Shown here: positions 1 to 9,200 of the stretch, in pieces
Layout: the number at the start of each line of letters is the position of its first letter
Position numbering within the stretch: the first letter of the stretch is position 1
Origin: CAYTRP01 sp964625145
Lineage (GTDB): Bacteria > Sumerlaeota > Sumerlaeia > SLMS01 > JAHLLQ01
Direction: 5' to 3'
Length of the DNA: 33,355 nt
NCBI GenBank assembly: GCA_964625145.1
Contig: CAZVAQ010000025.1
Coordinates: 1-33,355, forward strand
Position numbers and translations under genes: made by a program
The notes under the pieces: generated by a model
The model's database searches: none
What the model was told of the DNA's origin: nothing
The model's input: only the letters and a program-made list of their open reading frames with translations

Positions 1-1
1 C

Positions 2-52
2 TTCGGCGGCACCGAAGTAGGCGGCGGCGTGGTGTCGGTTGTTGAATTTTGA
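2..52 (+). CDS. possible 3' end of a gene entering from the left edge
   Basis: Frame 2 from the left edge reads 16 codons (FGGTEVGGGVVSVVEF) and stops at TGA 50-52. The GC-rich, codon-like composition ends exactly at this stop and AT-rich heptamer repeats begin, which is what a real gene end would look like. The other plus frames stop early or read arginine-rich peptides. The first 17 bases can also form a 6-bp hairpin (CTTCGG/CCGAAG), so this could instead be a structured 3' end serving the GH13 gene on the other strand. With so few residues no family can be named. Confidence 0.3.
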   Translation, partial: FGGTEVGGGVVSVVEF

Positions 53-119
53 ATTATGAATTATCTATGATGAAGCAGAAGGATGAAGGATAAAGGATGA
101 AGGATGAAGGATGAAGTCA
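44..119. repeat. 7-bp short tandem repeat array, GAATTAT and GAAGGAT units
   Basis: Reading in sevens from base 44 gives GAATTTT, GAATTAT, GAATTAT, CTATGAT, a six-base unit GAAGCA, then GAAGGAT, GAAGGAT, AAAGGAT, GAAGGAT, GAAGGAT and GAAGTCA. The last unit contains the stop codon (TCA at 117-119, read as TGA on minus) of the GH13 gene. A second array with GAAGGAT and GAAGTCA units follows the ftsZ terminator at 28604-28645. Dispersed heptamer arrays of this sort are known in some cyanobacterial genomes (STRR elements); whether these are related is unknown. Confidence 0.75.
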
Positions 120-2525
120 CCGTGGCCATGTGACTTCCCAGAAACCCCACGACCAATAGGGACCTCTGAATGTCACGGATGCGTCGTCGTTGTAGGCGGA
201 GATCTCGCCGAGTTTGAGCGATTGCAGACTCAAGCCGTGCCAGGGTCCGGGCAGAGCTATGGTGAGTGATTCTGCAATGGGACGCCGAAAGTACGCGGCG
301 ATCATGACCTGCTCTGGGGCAATGCGGGCGAGGACCAGGTGTTCGTCGTCCGCATGCAGCACCTGCATCACACCGCGACGCAGCGCGGTCGATTCGGCGC
401 GCACGTGGTTAAGCGCAGCAACGTGCTCGAATGTCGCGCGCTCAATGTCGCTCCAATCATCCCACTTCATGGGGCGGCGGTTGTCGGGATCAGATGCCCC
501 GGTCATGCCGAGCTCATCGCCATAATAGATGGTTGGTGGCCCTTCCAACGCCGCAAGTAGCGCGAAGCCGAAGTAAAGTCGATCGTAGCTGTCGGGGTTG
601 TCAACAGTCGGCGGAGTGTGAAAGGCGATGTGATTCTCGTCGGCACCAGCGGGCAAGTCGCCATCGGCGTAGGCCATGAAGCGCCCCATGTCATGATTGC
701 CGAGCAGCGGGCTCATGATCGCGGATGGGGGATAGATGCGCTGACCATCGGTCAAGGCTTGTGCGATATCCTTCATCGCGCCTTCACCGCGCGCGATGAC
801 ATTCTGGATGGTGAAGTAGGTGGGGAAATCGAACTGTCCATCCAGCATGTCCGGGCCCACGAACTTCGCAATCGTCGCATGGCTGGAGATGGTCTCGCCC
901 ACCTGGTAGACTTTGCGTTGTTGGGCGATCTCAATCTCATCGTGCAGCCGGCGAGTCAACTCGCGCCAGAAAGGTAGCGGCACATGCTTGACGGCGTCGT
1001 GGCGAAAGCCATCAGCGTTTGTCTCGCGCAGCCAATGGAGGGCACTGTCGCTCATGATGGGAATGAGATCCGGCCGGCCCTCGTAGTCCAGCGTTGGCAG
1101 AAATGTGTCGAACCATGTCGTGAAGGGATATTCGTTGAACTTGCGGATGTTGTCCTCGCCGCTGGGCAACTGAAGCGGCACGGCGATTCCGGGATCGGAT
1201 TGGAACAGCGGGTGCTCCTCGTGCACATGGTTGGACACAAAGTCCAATAGCACGGCGATGCCCCGCACATGGGCAGTGTTCACCAGCGCCCTCAGGTCAT
1301 CCATCGTCCCAAACGGTGGGTTCGTCTCCATGAACGACGTGGGCCAATATCCATGATACGACGTGAAGTAATTCCCCGGTGGCACGGACTCCTTCTCGAC
1401 TTTCGGCGTGTTCTCGTTGGGCGGGGAGATCCACAAGGTTGTGATGCCCAGGTCCGAGAAGTATCCTTTCTCGATCATCTGCGTGATGCCCGCCCAATCG
1501 CCGCCGTGATATTCGGCATTGGGATGCACGCTGATAATCTGACGCGGCGGATTGTTCCCTGGATTGCCGTCAAAGAACCGGTCCGTCATGGCAAAGTAGA
1601 TGACCTCGTCACGCGGAGAACGCGGCGCCTCGGCTGTGATAAAATGCGCGCCGACGATTCCAGAACGCCCGTCCAGGGACTCGGCGAAAAGCGTTGCATG
1701 ATTCTCCGCCATCCAATCCCCCTCGGGTACTTGCAGGCTGAGGATGCCGCTGGCCTCGTCATACACAACTTCGCCACGGTCGCGCCGCTTGTTGTTCAGG
1801 ATCAGCATCATCTTGTCGGGATCGAGTGGCACATCCGTGTAGAAGCCGCCCTGCGGGCCCACGCCCGGCATGACGGCACTGAGCACCTCGAACTCAAAAG
1901 TCTCTTCCACATTCCCCGCAACCCGCAGCAGCGAATTGCCAAATCCGGAACCATCCGTCTCAGGATTTGCAGGATCAGCCATCCACTCGCCATCGACAAC
2001 GAACTTGTACGAGTACGTGCCTGGATGAATGGCCTTGGTGATGCGAAAGACTCCATCGTCCGACCGCGTGAGGAGATCGGCGGAATCACTCCATCCGTTG
2101 AAGCTGCCAGCAAGGGCCACGCGCTGAACACCATCGAAAGCCGGCGCGTAATGAAAATCGATCAAGGGCAGGTCTTCGACTACCACCGGAATGGCGATCT
2201 CGTCCCGCGTGCCATCCTCCGCTTCGATCACAATGCGCAGGGCCGACATGCCACTGTATCCTGATCGCGCCTGGATGGTGATGGCATCCTGGTCGGCCTG
2301 ATGGATTCGGCCAACTGAGTGGTCAGTGACGGTTTCAACTACGCGAAAGTTGCGAAAGGGTGTGGCCTTGAAGAGAGAGACTCGGGCGCTCTCCCCAGGC
2401 ACCAACCGCACAATGGGGAACGGCGACGGCGTCTCCCCCAGCGGCCAAATGGGCCGGTCGTCTGCACCAACAACGGCAGACGCCATCAGCATGTGGGGCA
2501 GAATTTTGCAAAGGCGCAGGTACAT
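117..2525 (-). CDS. secreted GH13 alpha-amylase family glycoside hydrolase with N-terminal starch/glycogen-binding-like domain
   Basis: This 802-residue retaining alpha-glucan hydrolase or transglycosidase probably acts outside the cytoplasm. Residues 1-21 look like a short signal peptide cut after VVGA. A beta-sandwich (about 25-118) is followed by a CBM48/E-set domain (about 120-205, with GSFNGW and YKFVVDG), a linker domain, and the GH13 barrel from about 305. All four GH13 signature regions are present: DFVSNH at 428-433, GFRHDAVKH with nucleophile D510, GETISSH with acid/base E544, and GNHD with D612. The C-terminus is a normal beta domain. The ATG at 2525 has GAGGG nine bases upstream. 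It lies 93 bp after the CoA-transferase gene on the same strand. Neopullulanase, maltogenic amylase or plain amylase cannot be told apart from motifs. The stop codon lies inside a heptamer repeat, so the extreme C-terminus may be recently changed. Confidence 0.93.
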   Translation of the reverse strand: MYLRLCKILPHMLMASAVVGADDRPIWPLGETPSPFPIVRLVPGESARVSLFKATPFRNFRVVETVTDHSVGRIHQADQDAITIQARSGYSGMSALRIVIEAEDGTRDEIAIPVVVEDLPLIDFHYAPAFDGVQRVALAGSFNGWSDSADLLTRSDDGVFRITKAIHPGTYSYKFVVDGEWMADPANPETDGSGFGNSLLRVAGNVEETFEFEVLSAVMPGVGPQGGFYTDVPLDPDKMMLILNNKRRDRGEVVYDEASGILSLQVPEGDWMAENHATLFAESLDGRSGIVGAHFITAEAPRSPRDEVIYFAMTDRFFDGNPGNNPPRQIISVHPNAEYHGGDWAGITQMIEKGYFSDLGITTLWISPPNENTPKVEKESVPPGNYFTSYHGYWPTSFMETNPPFGTMDDLRALVNTAHVRGIAVLLDFVSNHVHEEHPLFQSDPGIAVPLQLPSGEDNIRKFNEYPFTTWFDTFLPTLDYEGRPDLIPIMSDSALHWLRETNADGFRHDAVKHVPLPFWRELTRRLHDEIEIAQQRKVYQVGETISSHATIAKFVGPDMLDGQFDFPTYFTIQNVIARGEGAMKDIAQALTDGQRIYPPSAIMSPLLGNHDMGRFMAYADGDLPAGADENHIAFHTPPTVDNPDSYDRLYFGFALLAALEGPPTIYYGDELGMTGASDPDNRRPMKWDDWSDIERATFEHVAALNHVRAESTALRRGVMQVLHADDEHLVLARIAPEQVMIAAYFRRPIAESLTIALPGPWHGLSLQSLKLGEISAYNDDASVTFRGPYWSWGFWEVTWPR

Positions 2526-2618
2526 GCGAAGCGTCCCTCAAGAGGCGGATGATGACCAGCCTCATGAGGGACGCATTACCAGCGTTGATGCGCAAGTGGA
2601 GCCATGCGGCCCCTGCCC

Positions 2619-4100
2619 TTACTTCGGCATCATGGTTCCGGTTTCCAGCAACCGGACATGGAAGTCAAACGCATGCCGCAGGTCATGAGGCATGTTCCCC
2701 CGGCCCGCGTGCCGCAGGTAATCATTCAGCAGCGGCCGGTAGTCGGGATGCGCGCAATTCTCGATGATGGCATGGGCGCGCTCCACGGCGGTCTTTCCGC
2801 GCAGATCGGCAATGCCCTGCTCGGTGACAACCACCTGCACGCTGTGCTCGTTGTGGTCGATGTGGCTGGCAAAGGGTACGATCGTGGAGATCGCGCCATT
2901 CTTTGCCGTCGAGGGGGTCATGTAGATGGAGATATAGGCATTGCGCGTGAAATCGCCGCTGCCGCCGATGCCGTTCATCATCCGCGTGCCGCACACGTTT
3001 GTGGAGTTGACGTGGCCATAGATGTCCACCTCCAGCGCGGTGTTCATGGCAATCACGCCCAGGCGGCGGATGACTTCCGGGTTGTTGGAGATCGACTGCG
3101 GACGAATCACGATCTTCGGGATGAACGTGTCCATGTCATCGTAGATCTCGCGCAGCTTCTGCTTGGAGACCGTGAGACTGCACGTGGAGACGCCGGCGCA
3201 GCGCCCCTCGCGGATCAGGTCCGCCATCGAATCCTGGAACACCTCCGTGTAGAACATGAACGGCGGAATGCGGTGGTCGGCGCCGAGGCTGGCCATGGCC
3301 GCGTTGGCGACGTTGCCGACGCCCGCCTGCAGCGGCAGCAGCTCCGGCGGGATGCGCCCCGCGCGCTGCTCGGAAACCAGGAAGTCCACGACCAGCTCGC
3401 CGATGCGCGCGGACTCGGCGTCGTGCGGTTTGAAGTCATGCGCCTCGTCGGGCACATTGGTCTCCACAATTCCGACGATGCGCGAGCGGTCAGCAAAGTA
3501 GAAAGGCGTGCCGATCTTGTCGAGCGGGTGATTGATGGCCAGCGCGCGCCGCTGCGGCGGGCGGGGCAGCTCCACGTCGTCGTGCATCTCCCGCAGGCGC
3601 GGATGGTGGAAACGGTTGAGCTCGATGATGATCTTCTTCGCCAGCTTCATCCATGTCGGCGCGCAACCGCCCGCTGTGGACAGGTAAATATGCCCCTCCG
3701 GCGATACCGAGGTGGCCTCGATAATGGCCACGTCCACCTCCCCCAGAAAGCCGTATTCGACATACTGGGGAAAGTGGGACAGGTGCATATCCAGGAACGG
3801 AATGTCCCCCGAGTTGATCTTCCCGCGCAGGATGGAATCGCTCTGGTACGGGGCACGCCAGGAGATCGCATCGGCCTCCGCCAAGGCCCCATCGCACGAC
3901 GGTCCGGTGGAGGCGCCGGTGAACAGCCGAACCTTGAAGGGTTCGCCCCGCTCGTGGGCGGCCTTGGCCCGCTGGGCCAGGGCCATGGTCACGACCTTCG
4001 GCGAGCCGGCAAACGTAAACCCGCTGGTGGCAACGGTGTCGCCGTTGTGGATCATGGCGGCGGCCTCGTCTGGGGTGAGGAGCGGGTAGGGGGTTGTCAT
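2619..4100 (-). CDS. acetyl-CoA hydrolase/transferase family protein (acetate/succinate CoA-transferase type)
   Basis: This 493-residue enzyme belongs to the family that moves CoA between short acyl-CoAs and acids (AarC, ScpC, Cat1, Ach1), in the cytoplasm. The usual full length is about 500. Seen in sequence: the N-terminal SGFTFAGSPK region, TEVFQDS at 284-290 where E286 matches the catalytic glutamate that forms the glutamyl-CoA thioester, the QAGVGNVANA loop (258-267), and the C-terminal GTRMMNGIGGSGDF signature with EVDIYGHVNST before it. The ATG at 4100 is preceded by AGAGGA seven bases upstream. A role in acetate release with substrate-level energy conservation, or in propionate/succinate cycling, fits a fermenting sugar user but is inference; no pathway partner gene is adjacent. 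The exact acyl donor cannot be read from motifs. Confidence 0.93.
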   Translation of the reverse strand: MTTPYPLLTPDEAAAMIHNGDTVATSGFTFAGSPKVVTMALAQRAKAAHERGEPFKVRLFTGASTGPSCDGALAEADAISWRAPYQSDSILRGKINSGDIPFLDMHLSHFPQYVEYGFLGEVDVAIIEATSVSPEGHIYLSTAGGCAPTWMKLAKKIIIELNRFHHPRLREMHDDVELPRPPQRRALAINHPLDKIGTPFYFADRSRIVGIVETNVPDEAHDFKPHDAESARIGELVVDFLVSEQRAGRIPPELLPLQAGVGNVANAAMASLGADHRIPPFMFYTEVFQDSMADLIREGRCAGVSTCSLTVSKQKLREIYDDMDTFIPKIVIRPQSISNNPEVIRRLGVIAMNTALEVDIYGHVNSTNVCGTRMMNGIGGSGDFTRNAYISIYMTPSTAKNGAISTIVPFASHIDHNEHSVQVVVTEQGIADLRGKTAVERAHAIIENCAHPDYRPLLNDYLRHAGRGNMPHDLRHAFDFHVRLLETGTMMPK

Positions 4101-4288
4101 AAATCGTCCTCTCTCGGAGTATTATTGTCGCCAAAGGCTATAATTGAACCTGCCCGCCCTGCGCCAGCGAAATCGGAGGCAGGCGCGCAAGTTCTACGAA
4201 CCAGAACCATAAAATACTGCTGCGACTTGACTTGGACCGCTCCACAAAGCATCGGCGATTCGAGGTGATTCGGCCCGGCCACTGGCCT

Positions 4289-5530
4289 TCAGCCCGTACC
4301 AACACCCCATGGAAAGGCCCCCGCCTTCTTGATTGTCGACAGGGCCCGCTCCGCATCCCCCGTCATCTCGAAGGTCAGGTCAAAGCTGTCCCCTTGGCTG
4401 GCGGTCTCCTCCAGCCGCCGCAGCGCCTGGACCAGATCCCGGCCGTCGCCTGTGAACCGCACCCGCAGGTGCCGTCCATTCTGCCCCACAACCGCCTCCC
4501 GGAAAACACCCGCGATGGCCTTCCGCCCTTGGGCGTCATCGCCCTGCAGGCGGTGAATAATCCACACGGGCGTGGGGTCCGACGCCATCTCCCCCACCAT
4601 GGCCACGAAGATCAGCTCGTTGGCGGTACCCGGTACCAATGGGATGGTCACCTCGAACCGTCCGCTCTCAACCGGGACGCGATACTCCTCCGTCTTGCCC
4701 TTCACCACCACCATGTCTGCATCCAGCGCATGACCCGTGAACGTGAAAGGCGTCTTGCTCGTCGTGGGCGGATAGCTATCCACCACGGGAGGCGAAACAA
4801 ACGACGACTCGTCGGACCCTTGCGGCCGCCATTCGGGCATGCACAGCGAGGTCAGGTCCTCGCGGTTCGGATGGAAGCTGATCCCCATCTGGGAGGAATC
4901 CGGCTGGTATTCCATCCAAGCCAGCTTGCCGGAAATGACGAGTCGCTCGCGCGCGGGAATCAGGATCTCCAGGCGGATGTAGCGTACCTCGAGACTCAGG
5001 AGCCGGTGGAGTTCCTCGGTAAGCTGCCGGGTCTCGACACGCGCCCCCGTCGTGCTGATCTCCACGACGCGCACGGCGAAGACCTGTGGTTCGAAGGATT
5101 GCTCGGGCAGAAGAATCCGCAACATTCCGGGGAAACTGCACGGCCGGCGATTTGTGGCCCGGGTGCTGACTCCCGGCTTTCGGCTGGGCATGGTTGGCGG
5201 CGGCGCGGTCACCAGGCTTTGGGCCACTGCACCGCTCGGCGGCGGCGCACCGGCAACGCGCGGGGCACCCGGCCGGGGCAGTCCCGTCTTCGGGATCACT
5301 TCGGCAGCGCGACGCGACTCGGCGTATGCCTGCTCCAAGTTGATCTCCACCCCATCGCTCTTCTCCCGGATGACCGCCTTGCTGGAATCACCGGGGCTTG
5401 TGAACAATGAGATGGTGGACTTGGGTTCCTTGTCCTCTGCGGGGGGCGGGGCAGGATCCTTGGCCGTCTGGGGGCGCAAGGGTTTCCCCCGCAGGGTTAT
5501 CGGCTTGAGGGGGTCCTTGGGATTTGCCAT
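4289..5530 (-). CDS. PilZ-like domain protein with C-terminal Ig-like beta-sandwich
   Basis: A 413-residue cytoplasmic-looking protein with no signal peptide or membrane segment. Residues 1-120 are a charged, proline-rich, probably disordered region. Residues about 124-232 look like a PilZ domain: RATNR (124-128) fits the RxxxR motif that binds cyclic di-GMP, and EISTTG (157-162) fits the D/NxSxxG motif with Glu in place of Asp/Asn. Residues about 262-328 read as a bacterial Ig-like strand pattern (GHALDADMVVVKG, then GRFEVTIPLVPG), and about 345-413 form a second alpha/beta segment. The frame stays open to 5992, but that part overlaps dut. The ATG at 5530 with GAGG about ten bases upstream gives a sensible start. 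It is transcribed away from dut. A cyclic-di-GMP response is inferred only from the PilZ motifs. Confidence 0.72.
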   Translation of the reverse strand: MANPKDPLKPITLRGKPLRPQTAKDPAPPPAEDKEPKSTISLFTSPGDSSKAVIREKSDGVEINLEQAYAESRRAAEVIPKTGLPRPGAPRVAGAPPPSGAVAQSLVTAPPPTMPSRKPGVSTRATNRRPCSFPGMLRILLPEQSFEPQVFAVRVVEISTTGARVETRQLTEELHRLLSLEVRYIRLEILIPARERLVISGKLAWMEYQPDSSQMGISFHPNREDLTSLCMPEWRPQGSDESSFVSPPVVDSYPPTTSKTPFTFTGHALDADMVVVKGKTEEYRVPVESGRFEVTIPLVPGTANELIFVAMVGEMASDPTPVWIIHRLQGDDAQGRKAIAGVFREAVVGQNGRHLRVRFTGDGRDLVQALRRLEETASQGDSFDLTFEMTGDAERALSTIKKAGAFPWGVGTG

Positions 5531-5747
5531 GAAGAGACGACCTCGTGAGTTTATCGCTGTTGGGCGATCACGATGGAGAATGCCCACTTCTGAATGATCC
5601 TGCCCCGGAAGATTCGCCCATCGGCGCCCATTGCGCCAGCGAAAAAGCAGCCGGGAAGGCATTTTGCCCCGCAGGACCGATTCGGTTTGTGCCGCATGCC
5701 CGAACACAGTCCAAATAGGCACCAGCTTTCCGGTCAGGCGGTGCGAT

Positions 5748-6197
5748 GTGAGCGATGTCTGGGTACAAGTGGAACGGCTCCCCCATGCAGAGGGCCTCGA
5801 GCTGCCACGATTTGAAACCAATGGGTCCGCCGGTGCCGACGTCCGCGCCGCTCTCGAATCCGAAATGATCATCGAACCCGGCCGGTTGGCCCTCGTACCC
5901 ACGGGTTTGCGCGTCGCCGTCCCCCAAGGATACGAGATCCAGGTCCGGCCCCGCAGCGGGTTGGCCTTAAAGTCGGGGATCATTGTGCCCAACTCTCCCG
6001 GGACTATCGACTCTGACTATCGCGGAGAGGTGAAAGTGATCCTGATGAATCTGGGGCAGGAGAAGTTCGTGATCAATCGCGGTGATCGAATCGCACAATT
6101 GGTACTGGCCCGCGTCGAGCGCATCGCCTGGGAAGCCGTCGAACACCTGGAAGAGACAATGCGCGGTTCGGGGGGATTCGGACACACAGGAGTGTAA
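5748..6197 (+). CDS. dut: dUTP diphosphatase (dUTPase)
   Basis: The trimeric dUTPase hydrolyses dUTP to dUMP and PPi, keeping uracil out of DNA and feeding thymidylate synthesis. All five family motifs are visible: AGADVRA, PRSGLA, GTIDSDYRGE (with the catalytic aspartate), RGDRIAQLV, and the C-terminal arm RGSGGFGHTG. The open frame extends left to a TTG at 5631, but the extra 39 residues match nothing expected. The GTG at 5748 gives MSDVWVQVERLP, which lines up with normal dUTPase N-termini and a normal 149-residue length, and AGGCGG lies just upstream. addB starts 42 bp downstream, so dut, addB and addA probably form one operon coupling nucleotide-pool cleaning with break repair. Confidence 0.93.
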   Translation: MSDVWVQVERLPHAEGLELPRFETNGSAGADVRAALESEMIIEPGRLALVPTGLRVAVPQGYEIQVRPRSGLALKSGIIVPNSPGTIDSDYRGEVKVILMNLGQEKFVINRGDRIAQLVLARVERIAWEAVEHLEETMRGSGGFGHTGV

Positions 6198-6239
6198 GAG
6201 GCCACCGGGCAGAGTCATCGTTGCCGACATGGGAGCTAG

Positions 6240-9200
6240 ATGATGGGCTTGCGACTGATTGCGGGGCCGCCGGGATCGGGCAAGACGCACAAGATCATCC
6301 ATGAGATCCAGGATCTGAACCGGGCCGATCCGCTCGGACCACCCATCATCCTCATCGTTCCCGAGCAGGCGACATTCCAGACCGAAAGATTGGTGCTGTC
6401 TGCCGCGCCGCATGGTGTCATGCGCGTGCAGGTGCTTTCCTTCGCACGGCTCGGACGATGGATTCAGGCACGGCGCCCCAAGTCCGGACGGCCCATCCTG
6501 TCCGACGTGCACCGCGAGGTCATCCTGACCAGCGTGCTGGCCAGGATGAAGCGCGCGGGGGAGGAAGGCTCCCTCCTCAGCGTACCACATCTGGAATCAG
6601 CAGTCACTTCCCTGCTTGGCGAATTGAAGCAGGGAAATGTCCGCGCCACGGACCTTGCAGAATGGGCAGGGCAGATCCGGGAAAAAAATCCGACTCTAGC
6701 CAACAAGCTGTCGCAACTCGCCGAAGTTGTCCGCGAGTTCGACAAGGCTGTACACGACCGGTTTGAGGACCCGCAGGACACGATGCTCTCGCTGGCCCAA
6801 TCGGTGAGAGGGTTCAAGGACCTGCAAGGCGCCCACGTGTATGTGGATGCCTTCTATGGCTACACGGCCGTCGAACGCGAAGTGCTGCGCGGCCTGCTCT
6901 CTGCATTTCCCCAGGTCACCATCACCCTCGTGCTGGACAAACCCATCGGCGCTGTACTGGACAAGGAAGCCCTGACGAGAAAGGCGAGTGGACGATGCGC
7001 GCCATCGGTTGAGACGCTGCAACAATTGATGCGGCTGGCCGAGCGCGAATGCCCCGGCGCCATCGAATTCGTGGACCTTGCCGGCGACAACGACGCAGAA
7101 TCGCGCTTTGACGCTCCGGAGTTGAAGTTCCTCGCCGACAAGTTCATGGCGGGCATTCATCGCAGAAACTGGCTGGAGCCGACTGATCGCATCCGGCTGG
7201 TGCAGGCTTTGGACCTGCGCGAGCAGGCCCGCGCCGCGGTGCTGCAAATCGAAAGGTGGCATCGCGAGAAGGATTGGCGCTGGGGGGAAATGGCCATCAT
7301 TGCCCGCAATGTGGACGAGGTCGCGCAGGAAATCGGCGAGGCCCTGCTCACCCTGCGCATTCCGCATTTCCTTGATCGCAACCAACCGCAACAGACACAC
7401 CCGATCATACAGGGCACGCTGACGGCCCTGGAAGTCGTGCTGCGCGGATGGAGGCAGGAGAGCATCCTCGCCTTTGCAAAGTCCGGGCTGTTTCCCTTCA
7501 ACCCCGATGCAGTGGCCAAGCTTGAATGGTTTTGCCAGAAGTACCCGCGCCGCGATTCCGAATGGCGGCAGCACAACGCATGGGAGAAGCCCCCGGAGCG
7601 CTCTCCATTCGAACCGGGAGAAGGAAGGCGCGCGCCACTGCATGCCATGGAGGAGTACGACGAACTCCGCCGCCGGATCATGGAGCCACTGTTTGCCGTG
7701 GAGCGCCGGCTGGCCGACGCGCGCAGCAAAACAGGCACGTTGCCCGCGATGAATGTCGTGGAGGCCATCTGCCAACTCGTCCATGAAGGAACACGGCACC
7801 GGGCGGTATCGGGCAGCGATGAATACACACAGCAAGTAACAGAGGATCCGAGCGTCCTAACGCAGTTCGGTCGGCTGATGGAGGCCATCGCCATCGCTGC
7901 CGGTGATGAGCACTTTGAACCCGCAGTGCTGCTGGATATGTTCGCATCATTGCTCGGTGATTTCCGCCTGCAGCGCATTCCGCCGAAGATCGATCAACTG
8001 CTGGTCGCACAGGCGGACCGTTCCCGCCTTCCCGAATTAAGAGGTGTCGTTGTCATCGGCCTTGCCGAAGGCGAGTTCCCGGCGCCCGGCGCCAATCGCA
8101 CATTGTTGAGCGATCAGGAAAGAGAGACGTTGGCCGACTTCGCCACAAGGGGTGAGATCGAGAAGGAAGTCCGGAGCTCCGCCCGCAAGTTGTTCAAGCG
8201 TGAGGCATTCTTCGCCTGGTGGGCCATGTCGCGCGCCAGCCAAGCGATCACGCTGATCCGCCCCACTGTCTCGCGACAGGGCGAGAAGTTGAATCCGTCG
8301 CCATGGTGGAGTGAGGTGAGCCGCCTCTTCCCAAAACTGCAGGAGGAGAACGCCGGAAGTATTCCCATTCAGGAACGGACATTGAGGGCCCGCGAAGCCG
8401 CATCGATCATCGGCGCGCACTGGGGCGGATTGCGCGAATACAACCCACCGCTCCCACCTGGACAGCTTCAGCAATACGCGGATGCCTTCCTCAACCCGCG
8501 CGACAAGGCAGAGTTCGACCGCGTGATCCGCAGTGCCTCGCGAAGGAACGAAGCCAGCCTCAGCCACGAAATGACGAGGCAGTTGCTCGGCGGTGCATGG
8601 TCGGCCAGCGCGACGGCCCTGGAAGCATTTGCCTCCTGTCCCTTCAAGTTTTTCATGCGCACCATCATGCGACCGGACATCAAGCAGGAAACCCAGGCCA
8701 ACCCCATGGACCTCGGCAACCTTGCCCACGCTGTCCTGAAGGAAGTATTTGATCGTGTGCGAACAGAGCCGATCGATCTCGCAACCATGGCGGACGAAGA
8801 GCTCAAGCAACTGGTCAGTGAATGCCAGAAGAAGCCACTGGAACGATTGCAGGCGGCTGGCCTGCTGCGAAGTCGCCTTGGCGAAATACAGGCGGAGCTG
8901 TTGGAGGAACAGGTCCATGGCATCGTGCGCCACTTCCGCGACCTCGCCGCACTGGTCGGTCTGCGGAACCTGCACACCGAGGTCTCCTTCTCGCGCCATC
9001 CGCAGGCGCTGAATGCTCCCGCCATAACCGTGACGCTGCAGGATGGCACCACAACGGAGGTCGTATTGACCGGCCAGATTGATCGCATCGACGTATGGGG
9101 AGAGCATTGGTTGTTCCTCTTGGACTACAAGCTTGGCGCGCGTCAGATCCAATGGACGGAAGTCGCCGACGGCAAGAGCCTGCAATTGCCGGTCTACCTG

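Noticed and set aside
44..119. CRISPR-like interpretation of the repeat array
   Set aside because: Units are 7 bp, directly adjacent, with no spacers and no cas genes.
2604..4268. Long open frame on plus, opposite the CoA-transferase gene
   Set aside because: It is antisense to a clear family protein; its translation is Arg/His/Val-rich with no recognisable motif, as expected from high-GC codon bias on the other strand.
5531..5992. N-terminal extension of the PilZ-like gene
   Set aside because: The extension overlaps dut on the opposite strand and reads low-complexity Arg/Ser; the ATG at 5530 has a ribosome site.
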